From Tannerellaceae bacterium (GTDB taxonomy: Bacteria > Bacteroidota > Bacteroidia > Bacteroidales > Tannerellaceae): a DNA stretch of 11,668 nt. Below the pieces are notes generated by a model, which did no database searches, was not told where the DNA came from, and saw nothing but the letters and a program-made list of their open reading frames with translations. The stretch covers positions 1-11,668 of the forward strand of contig JAIRZN010000093.1 of NCBI GenBank assembly GCA_031267205.1, in the 5' to 3' direction. Positions 1 to 5,735 of the stretch are shown here, in pieces (positions within the stretch are counted from its first letter, which is position 1; each line of letters begins with the position of its first letter). Position numbers and translations under genes: made by a program.

Positions 1-468
1 GAGACACGGGTGTCCGACCGTTATATCACGATATTCGACCCGCAGAAGGGCCTCTCGGAAAAGGCCGACTGGGGTGTTATTACAGTCATCGACCGGTACT
101 GGATGATGTTCGGCGGGAAACCCGAAATTGTTGCCGAGTGGAGGGGACGTATAGATAAAGATATTGCTATCTGGGTTGCGGCGCAGATAGCCGCGTTTTA
201 CAATAACTCGCTTTTGGTAGTCGAAAGCAACACGTATGAATAACAAAAGAAGATGATTCGGAGTTTATCTTTGACACAATTGCCGAATATTATGGGAACC
301 TGTACAGCCGGACGCCGGCTGACAAAATAATGGAGGGCATTCCCGTTAGATACGGCTTCAACACCAACAAGAACACCAAACCTATGATTATAAATAATAT
401 GTAGCCATATTGAGGGAAGACGGTTATATTGAAAGGAGTGGAGAGGCTCTTAATGAGGCAGAATATCA
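1..468 (+). pseudogene. Phage terminase large subunit, C-terminal remnant with two frameshifts
   Basis: The reading frame is open from the window edge to 243 and then continues in two other frames. The first segment resembles the RNase H-like nuclease domain of large terminases, which cut packaged DNA: a DRYW segment, then EIVAEWRGRID, AAQIAAFYNN and VVESNT. After the stop at 241-243 the protein resumes in the frame of base 252 (EFIFDTIAEYYGNLYSR, then a GFNTNKNTKPMIINNM stretch). It stops at a TAG near 402 and resumes in a third frame (LREDGYIERSGEALNEAEYH). Restoring one base near 240 and one G near 401 (ATG-TAG to ATG-GTAG) joins all three parts, so both look like single-base indels. Homology ends at about 468, where antisense integrase sequence begins. 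The gene cannot make a functional terminase. Confidence 0.75.
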
Positions 469-1198
469 TTCGGCAAACATCGCGTGCCAATTCTTCGCGC
501 CCGTGCAGGCCGGAAATGTCGGAGCAAAGAAATGTCTGTATCGTTTCGATTGCTACGCTTCGCTTTTCGGACTGTTTGGCCTTCGGTATCGTGATTTTTG
601 AAAATGGGTTGCGCTTTATTCTGATAATATCTTTGTCCTCGTCGTTGTATTTGAGCATTGCTGCATTAAATATCGCCTTTATGCAGACCGGATAAAGATT
701 ACGTTTCCGGGGGCTATCCATCATACCGTCTATCCATTCACGAAGGACGTTTGCGGTTATGTCGGAGAAAAGGATATTGCCTTTGTTCATGTGCTCGTGA
801 AGGCGTTTCACGGCCATACGATAGTTCACGGCCGAATGTTCCCTGTCGTGCGCAATCATACCGGCAACATACTCATTTGCAAACTCTGTGAACGAAAGCT
901 CGCCATATTCGTTTGTAAGATATGCAATAACCTCCTGAACGCTCATGTCCCGGCTGTTTATATCGTTTAGCCGTCGGACATATCCGGCTATCTCGTTCAT
1001 ACATTCCTTGACAATGAGTTTATCCGATACTTCGACCTTCTCCTTGCCGTCTTTGGTGTAGGTTTTCTTTAGACCTTTGTCTGATACGACGAAAGACGTT
1101 TTTATATATCCCGGATTGCTTTTGTGACTAACACGAATGTAGACAGGGTAGTGTCCGTCATTTCGTTTTCCACGTATTACGATTGCGAAGGTAGCCAT
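455..1198 (-). pseudogene. Tyrosine recombinase (phage/conjugative element integrase), 3' truncated
   Basis: The protein begins MATFAIVIRGKRNDGHYPVYI, typical of the N-terminal arm-DNA-binding domain of Bacteroidetes integrases. A SAM-like core-binding domain follows (about residues 95-215 from this start, FTEFANEYVAG to NPFSKITIPK). The catalytic domain then starts (EKRSVAIETIQTF, LARDVCRMIFCL) but breaks off, so the C-terminal catalytic residues, including the HxxR motif and the nucleophilic tyrosine, are missing. The open frame runs on to 290, but those codons are antisense to the terminase remnant and are not integrase. I chose the ATG at 1198 over one at 1237 because the family usually starts at MATF and the longer form adds 13 unrelated residues. 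Integration or excision activity is not expected. Confidence 0.8.
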
Positions 1199-1225
1199 GG
1201 TGTAATTTATTTGTAATTTTCCATG

Positions 1226-1233
1226 CAAATATA
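1226..1233 (-). promoter_or_regulatory. Candidate -7 box for the integrase remnant
   Basis: On the minus strand this reads TATATTTG, matching the Bacteroidetes -7 consensus TAnnTTTG, about 28 bases before the integrase start at 1198. It sits inside a perfect 5-bp inverted repeat (CATGC, 7-base loop, GCATG, 1222-1238). No convincing -33 element was seen. Confidence 0.45.
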
Positions 1234-1291
1234 GCATGAAAAACCGTGTTTTTTGAGTAGTTTATATGCTATATGGCATGTATTTGGAAAC

Positions 1292-1323
1292 AAAAAAGGC
1301 TGTTACTTTGTATTGTAACAGCC
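1292..1323 (-). terminator. Rho-independent terminator downstream of tRNA-Ser
   Basis: A perfect 9-bp inverted repeat (GGCTGTTAC at 1298-1306 and GTAACAGCC at 1315-1323) encloses an 8-base loop. On the minus strand it is followed directly by six T residues (1297-1292). This is a textbook intrinsic terminator placed 23 bases past the 3' end of the leftward tRNA gene, so it most likely ends that transcript and separates it from the integrase remnant. Confidence 0.85.
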
Positions 1324-1345
1324 TGATCAGCAAGATTTTTTATAG

Positions 1346-1432
<87 letters not shown>

Positions 1433-1455
1433 AGGTCTATGATTTAAATCGGGGA

Positions 1456-1486
1456 CAAAGATAGGTTATATTTCCAAGTACGCAAT
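1456..1486 (-). promoter_or_regulatory. Promoter of tRNA-Ser
   Basis: On the minus strand ATTG (1486-1483) is followed after 19 bases by TATCTTTG (1463-1456). This matches the Bacteroidetes primary sigma factor pattern of a TTG-type -33 box and a TAnnTTTG -7 box. Transcription would start around 1449, shortly before the mature tRNA 5' end at 1432. Confidence 0.75.
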
Positions 1487-1598
1487 GGTTTCAGGGCTAT
1501 CATTATCGAATTAATATTTTTGGGGAAATGCGTGGCGTTTTTTATCCGAATGGGCGGAAGACTACGTCTTTGCGGGTGGCGCAGTTACGGATTTTTTG

Positions 1599-1606
1599 TA
1601 TCTTTA
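1599..1606 (+). promoter_or_regulatory. Possible -7 box for the antiporter gene
   Basis: TATCTTTA differs from TAnnTTTG only in the last base and lies 21 bases before the ATG at 1628. No good -33 element sits at the expected distance. I see nothing else in the 1433-1627 gap beyond this and the tRNA promoter. Confidence 0.35.
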
Positions 1607-1627
1607 CCTCAAAATATTGGATAATAT

Positions 1628-3880
1628 ATGGCACATTTACCTGAATTTATCAGCGATTTAGCTCTTATTTTGATCACGGCGGGGATTGCAACCGTCCTTT
1701 TCAAATGGCTTAAACAACCGGTTGTACTTGGATATATCGTGGCCGGATTTATTGCCGGGCCTGATGTGACGTGGCTGCCGACGGTCACTGACATGGGTAA
1801 TGTTGAGATATGGGCTGAGATAGGCGTTATTTTCCTGCTTTTCGCTCTCGGCCTGGAGTTTAGTTTCAAAAAACTTATCACCGTCGGAGGTGCGGCCACA
1901 CTGGCGACGATCGTTAATATGGGGTCGATGATCGTGATAGGGTACATCGTGGGGCAAATGCTTGGATGGTCTACGATGGATTGTATATTCCTGGGCGGAA
2001 TGCTGTCGATGTCTTCTACAACTATTATAATAAAGGCCTTCAAGGATATGGGGCTTGAGAAACAGAAGTTTGCCGGCATGGTTTTCGGCATGTTGATCGT
2101 CGAAGACCTGGCCGCCATCCTTATGATGGTGCTCCTGTCGACGGTCGCCGTCACGCAGACCATTGCCGGCGTCGAACTGCTTGGGAGTATGCTCAAGCTG
2201 GTGTTCTTCGTGCTGGTATGGTTTATCGTCGGCATCTACCTTATACCTACTATGTTGAAGAAGCTGAAGAAGTTCCTGAACGACGAGACGCTGATTATCC
2301 TCTCCATCGGGCTGTGCCTTGGCATGGTTTTGTTCGCTTCCAAAGTAGGATTCTCCGCCGCGCTGGGAGCGTTTATTATGGGTTCGATACTTGCCGAGAC
2401 GGTAAGGGCGAAGCAGATAGAACATCTTGTCGAACCGGTCAGGAATCTCTTTGGCGCCATCTTTTTTGTCTCGGTAGGCATGATGATCAACGTGTCCGCT
2501 ATTGTGGAATATGCCGGACTTATACTTATACTCACAGGCGTGGTACTCGTTGGACGTGTCGTATTCGCGACCTTGGGCGTGATGGCTTCGGGCGAAGGAT
2601 TGCGGGTGGCGGTGCCTGCCGGTCTCAGTCTGGCGCAGATCGGCGAGTTCTCGTTCATAATCGCCACCCTTGGCATGAGCTTGGGCGTAATCAGCGACTC
2701 TTTGTACCCGATTATTGTCACCGTCTCTATCATAACAACTTTCACAACGCCTTACTTCATCAAGGCAGCACAGCCGGTTTGCAACTTTTTGGAGGCAAAG
2801 ATTCCCGCACGCTGGCATCGTATCATCAATGGATATGCTACATCGGGCCTGAAAACCGTAAACAAGCAGGACGACTGGAATCGTTTGCTGCGTAGCGTGA
2901 TGTCGTTCGTGGCATTCAACTCGGTCATATGCATAGCCGTTATCCTGGTGTGCGAAACCTTCGTCACGCCCTTCGTCACCGAACATTTGCCGGGGACGTG
3001 GGGGCATATACTCTCGTCTGTTACAGCATTGCTACTCATGGCGCCCTTCCTGCGCACTATAATGATGAAAAAGAATCGCTCCAAGGAATTTCGCACCCTG
3101 TGGGACGACAGCCACTTCAACCGAGGGGCGCTCATATCGCTCGTAGTATTCCGTATAGCTATAAGTTGCGCGCTGATAATGGCTGTCCTGGCGCCTATCT
3201 TCCCTGACTATACGCTGTGGATGGTGATTGTCTCGATGGCCGTTATTGCAGTGATAATATTCTTCCAAGGTTTCAAACGCCAGTCGCGCCGCATTGAAGC
3301 CCGCTTCCTTGAAAACCTTAACCGGAAGCAAAACTCCGAACCTATCAATGCCGATATGGCCGGACGCCTGCTCTCGCGCAACATACATATAGAGGAAATA
3401 GACGTGTCGCCCATCTCTCCCCGCCTTGGCAAGACGCTCCGCGAATTAGACTTCCGCCGCCGCCTCGGACTAAGCGTCGTATCCATCATACGCGGCAACC
3501 GCAAGATAAATATTCCCGCTGCCGACGAACGCCTGTATCCATACGACAAACTAATCGTAGCAGGTTCGGACGACGACATACGCCGCTTCAGCCGCGAAGT
3601 GCAAGCCTATAACCAGGCGCAGGCCGTCGACGAAGAAGTGCAAGTCCATATCGCCCTCTCACAATACGTCGTCGAAGAAGGCTCGCCGATGATAGGCCGC
3701 ACGCTCGGCGAGCTGGACATTCAACGTAAGACCGAATGCATGGTAGTCTGCATCGACAGGGTAGGTGAAGCGGCCGGCATCATAGCCTCCCACACCTTCC
3801 GCTTCAAGGAAGGCGATACCCTGCTGATAGCCGGCGAAGAAGCCGGTTTAGCCGATTTTCGCACGAGATTGGGGGAATAA
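1628..3880 (+). CDS. CPA2/Kef-type cation:proton antiporter with two C-terminal TrkA_C domains
   Basis: This 750-residue inner-membrane protein should exchange K+ or Na+ for protons and help control cytoplasmic pH and ion levels; the ion is not certain. Residues 1-385 form the Na+/H+ exchanger domain with about 11-12 hydrophobic segments. Visible family signatures are LSMSSTT (126-132) with VED ending at Asp160, GFSAALGAFIMGSILAE (241-257), EPVRNLFGAIFFVSVGM (269-285) and SLAQIGEFSF (334-343). A further hydrophobic block (about 423-548, roughly four segments) follows, then a basic cytoplasmic linker. Two TrkA_C-like ligand-sensing domains end the protein (about 586-655 and 675-750, repeated GKTLRELD and GRTLGELD). 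Unlike E. coli KefB/KefC there is no Rossmann TrkA_N domain. The ATG at 1628 precedes a normal first helix. No operon partner is evident. Confidence 0.88.
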   Translation: MAHLPEFISDLALILITAGIATVLFKWLKQPVVLGYIVAGFIAGPDVTWLPTVTDMGNVEIWAEIGVIFLLFALGLEFSFKKLITVGGAATLATIVNMGSMIVIGYIVGQMLGWSTMDCIFLGGMLSMSSTTIIIKAFKDMGLEKQKFAGMVFGMLIVEDLAAILMMVLLSTVAVTQTIAGVELLGSMLKLVFFVLVWFIVGIYLIPTMLKKLKKFLNDETLIILSIGLCLGMVLFASKVGFSAALGAFIMGSILAETVRAKQIEHLVEPVRNLFGAIFFVSVGMMINVSAIVEYAGLILILTGVVLVGRVVFATLGVMASGEGLRVAVPAGLSLAQIGEFSFIIATLGMSLGVISDSLYPIIVTVSIITTFTTPYFIKAAQPVCNFLEAKIPARWHRIINGYATSGLKTVNKQDDWNRLLRSVMSFVAFNSVICIAVILVCETFVTPFVTEHLPGTWGHILSSVTALLLMAPFLRTIMMKKNRSKEFRTLWDDSHFNRGALISLVVFRIAISCALIMAVLAPIFPDYTLWMVIVSMAVIAVIIFFQGFKRQSRRIEARFLENLNRKQNSEPINADMAGRLLSRNIHIEEIDVSPISPRLGKTLRELDFRRRLGLSVVSIIRGNRKINIPAADERLYPYDKLIVAGSDDDIRRFSREVQAYNQAQAVDEEVQVHIALSQYVVEEGSPMIGRTLGELDIQRKTECMVVCIDRVGEAAGIIASHTFRFKEGDTLLIAGEEAGLADFRTRLGE

Positions 3881-3910
3881 AGACCCTCCGGAAAAATATA
3901 TGAACCCGCC

Positions 3911-3950
3911 GCCCTTGCCCCGCGCCCGGCCCAGGGCATATAGCTTTTCT
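3911..3950 (+). terminator. Weak candidate terminator after the antiporter gene
   Basis: GCCCT (3911-3915) can pair with AGGGC (3933-3937) around a C-rich 17-base loop, followed by a T-rich run (CTTTTCTT, 3944-3952). The stem is short and the T tract starts 7 bases past it, so this is only a possible terminator. Confidence 0.3.
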
Positions 3951-3962
3951 TGATTATTTCAT

Positions 3963-3970
3963 TACCTTTG
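3963..3970 (+). promoter_or_regulatory. Promoter -7 box for tdh
   Basis: TACCTTTG matches TAnnTTTG exactly and lies 32 bases before the tdh ATG. The -33 region is only T-rich (CTTTT at 3944-3948) and is not at ideal spacing. Confidence 0.55.
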
Positions 3971-4002
3971 TTACTTAAATATATTTTAATGAAAAAAACG
4001 CA

Positions 4003-4965
4003 ATGAAGAATGTATTGATTATTGGCTCTACCGGACAGATTGGTACTGAGCTGACGCTGGAACTTAGAAAACGTTACAATGGGAACATAGTCGCCGGGTA
4101 TATCCCCGGTGCGGAGCCTGCGGGTGAATTGCTTGAAACCGGACCTGCGGAAATAGTAGACATCACAAACGGTGAACAAATAGCTGATGTCGTGTCAAAG
4201 TATAAAATTGAAACCATTTACAACTTGGCGGCCCTCCTTTCCGCTGTGGCTGAAATTAAGCCCCAGTTAGCATGGAAGGTTGGAATGGACGGGCTGTTTA
4301 ACGTGTTGGAAGTCGCGCGCCAATACAAATGCGCCGTCTTCACGCCGAGTTCGATTGGAGTATTCGGGAATAATACGCCCAAAGACAAGACGCCGCAGGA
4401 CACCATACGCAATCCACGCACCATGTACGGAGTGACAAAAGTAGGCGGCGAGTTGTTAAGCGACTATTATTACATCCGTTTCGGCGTGGACACCCGTTCC
4501 GTCCGCTTCCCCGGATTAATCTCTTACACCGCGCCTCCGGGCGGAGGCACAACCGATTACGCAGTAGATATTTATTACTCCGCCATCAGGAATGAACGCT
4601 TCGTATGCCCGATAGCGGCAGGCACGTTCATGGATATGATGTATATGCCGGATGCCCTGAAAGCCGCAATTCAATTGATGGAAGCGGACCCTGCACGTTT
4701 GGTACACCGTAATGCCTTTAATGTCACGGCTATGAGTTTCGACCCGGAGATTATATACAAAAATATCCGTAAATATATCCCCGGTTTCACAATGGAGTAC
4801 AACGTGGATCAACTCCGGCAATCCATTGCCGATTCATGGCCTAACTCATTGGACGACACCTGCGCCAGGGAAGAATGGGATTGGCAACCTGCATACGATT
4901 TGGATATGATGACACAGGATATGCTTTCCAAGCTAAAAGCGCGTATTCAGGTAACACTCCCGTAG
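4003..4965 (+). CDS. tdh: L-threonine 3-dehydrogenase, SDR type
   Basis: The 320-residue protein is an extended short-chain dehydrogenase. It probably oxidises L-threonine with NAD+ to 2-amino-3-oxobutyrate, which 2-amino-3-ketobutyrate CoA ligase (Kbl) splits to glycine and acetyl-CoA. The NAD-binding GSTGQIG motif is at 8-14, a Ser pair at 116-117, and the catalytic Tyr142 and Lys146 lie in YGVTK. The stretch PGLISYTAPPGGGTTDYAVD (170-189), followed by MMYMPDA, separates threonine dehydrogenases of this type from sugar-nucleotide epimerases. Length is normal for the family (about 310-320). No kbl gene is in the window, so the pathway partner must be elsewhere. The start follows a good -7 box. 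The stop is a TAG directly ahead of a tandem-repeat array that stays open in the same frame to 5268. Confidence 0.9.
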   Translation: MKNVLIIGSTGQIGTELTLELRKRYNGNIVAGYIPGAEPAGELLETGPAEIVDITNGEQIADVVSKYKIETIYNLAALLSAVAEIKPQLAWKVGMDGLFNVLEVARQYKCAVFTPSSIGVFGNNTPKDKTPQDTIRNPRTMYGVTKVGGELLSDYYYIRFGVDTRSVRFPGLISYTAPPGGGTTDYAVDIYYSAIRNERFVCPIAAGTFMDMMYMPDALKAAIQLMEADPARLVHRNAFNVTAMSFDPEIIYKNIRKYIPGFTMEYNVDQLRQSIADSWPNSLDDTCAREEWDWQPAYDLDMMTQDMLSKLKARIQVTLP

Positions 4966-4978
4966 GCAAAACGCGAAA

Positions 4979-5354
4979 AGGGCCAAGCAGAGTGCCGTCG
5001 GGGCCAAGCAGATGGTGGTCGGGGCCAAGCAGATGGTGGTCGGGGCCAAGCAGATGGTGGTCGGGGCCAAGCAGATGGTCGTTTGGGGAAAGCAAATAGT
5101 CTCTTGGGGAAAGCAAATGGTCGTTTGGGGAAAGCAAATGGTCGATTGGGGAAAGCAAATGGTCGATTGGGGAAAGCAAATGGTCGTTTGGGGAAAGCAA
5201 ATGGTCTCTTGGGGAAAGCAAATGGTCTCTTGGGGAAAGCAAATAGTCGGTTGGGGGAAAGCAAATAGTCGTTTGGGGAGAGCAAATAGTCGTTTGGGGA
5301 AAGCAAATAGTCGGTTGGGGAAAGCAAATAGTCGCTTGGGGAAAGGTGACCTTC
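4979..5354. repeat. Tandem array of a 21-bp unit, about 17 copies
   Basis: About 17 units run head to tail. The first (4979-4999) is degenerate and a partial unit ends near 5354. The left block (5000-5062) has three identical copies of a GGGGCCAAGCAGATGG-type unit. From 5063 the array changes to a GGGGAAAGCAAAT-type unit, still 21 bp. Variation among right-hand units is concentrated in a GGTC/AGTC difference and in the next four bases (GTTT, GATT, GGTT, GCTT or TCTT). An extra G at 5253-5257 makes one unit 22 bp. Because 21 is a multiple of three, several frames on both strands stay open, giving heptapeptides such as GKANGRL or MVVWGKQ (plus strand) and FAFPKRP (minus strand). None has start context or homology that I can defend as a gene. 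Confidence 0.95.
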
Positions 5355-5388
5355 GGGAAAGCTAAACGCGAGTTGCCTGACGCACAAC

Positions 5389-5415
5389 CGTGGCGTTTGG
5401 AGGTTGCACAAACGG
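5389..5415 (+). repeat. 27-bp direct repeat, copy 1, with internal hairpin
   Basis: A 27-base sequence containing GGCGTTTGGAGGTTGCACAA recurs exactly at 5513-5539. Inside it CGTTTG and CAAACG form a perfect 6-bp inverted repeat around a 9-base loop (5394-5414). A weaker third relative (TGTTTGGAGGATACACA) lies at 5477-5493. Confidence 0.85.
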
Positions 5416-5444
5416 TGCGCGGACAACGGCGGCGCAAATGTAGG

Positions 5445-5463
5445 GGCGTCCCTCGTGGGCGCC
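5445..5463. repeat. GC-rich imperfect hairpin
   Basis: GGCGTCCC (5445-5452) pairs with GGGCGCC (5457-5463) with one bulged T and a TCGT loop. It lies between the two 27-bp repeats and is preceded by GTAGG. The form resembles dispersed intergenic palindromes of gut anaerobes, but I cannot confirm other genomic copies from this window. Confidence 0.6.
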
Positions 5464-5512
5464 TTCTTCGCACACATGTTTGGAGGATACACAGGCCTGC
5501 GCATCCTTAAAT

Positions 5513-5539
5513 CGTGGCGTTTGGAGGTTGCACAAACGG
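5513..5539 (+). repeat. 27-bp direct repeat, copy 2
   Basis: Identical over 27 bases to 5389-5415, including the CGTTTG/CAAACG inverted repeat. It leads directly into the hairpin at 5541-5563. Confidence 0.85.
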
Positions 5540-5540
5540 G

Positions 5541-5563
5541 GGCGCGGGCTACAAGTCCGCGCC
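5541..5563. repeat. Strong GC-rich hairpin
   Basis: GGCGCGGGCT (5541-5550) pairs with AGTCCGCGCC (5554-5563) around an ACA loop: ten pairs with one G-T wobble. No T run follows, so it is not a classical terminator. Between it and the gene at 5736 I see only a T-rich tract (5657-5669) and the promoter box at 5706. Confidence 0.75.
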
Positions 5564-5705
5564 GGCGGTTCTTTTAACGCGGGGCGGCTCAATCGGGAGG
5601 GCTGCGGCCACGCCTTTTACCGGAAACTTTGCGGACGGCATGTGGCGGAATTAATTCTTTTGTTTTTTTAGATACGTCAATCCTGTCACAAGTGAATAAA
5701 ATACT

Positions 5706-5713
5706 TACTTTTG
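5706..5713 (+). promoter_or_regulatory. Promoter -7 box for the TPR protein gene
   Basis: TACTTTTG matches TAnnTTTG exactly, 22 bases before the ATG at 5736. The -33 position carries only a weak CTGT. Confidence 0.55.
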
Positions 5714-5735
5714 CCTTCCACCATACAATAAGTAG

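Larger units (their letters stand above)
1..1345. mobile_element. Decayed prophage edge next to tRNA-Ser
   Basis: This stretch contains only remnants of phage-type genes: a frameshifted terminase large subunit reading right and a truncated tyrosine integrase reading left, joined tail to tail. The integrase lies beside the 3' end of a tRNA-Ser gene, the usual arrangement for an element that integrated into a tRNA gene. In an intact prophage the terminase lies kilobases away from the integrase, so an internal deletion has probably removed what was between them. The element continues beyond the left edge of the window, so its other end and att site cannot be seen. The right boundary is inferred from the tRNA, not from a visible att repeat. 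Confidence 0.7.

Noticed and set aside
290..454. C-terminal extension of the integrase open frame
   Set aside because: These codons are antisense to the terminase remnant and do not resemble an integrase catalytic domain, so I ended the integrase homology near 455.
1658..3007. A 449-codon minus-strand open frame opposite the antiporter gene
   Set aside because: The translation is Arg/His/Asp/Gln-rich without domains, while the plus strand encodes a clear antiporter across the same bases; it is a shadow frame.
4979..5354. CRISPR array
   Set aside because: Units are contiguous 21-mers with no unique spacers, and no cas gene is nearby.
4841..5473. A 210-codon minus-strand open frame rich in SPNDHLL/SPRDHLL repeats
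   Set aside because: It exists because the 21-bp unit keeps several frames open, and its C-terminal part is simply antisense to tdh. No start context or homology supports it as a gene.
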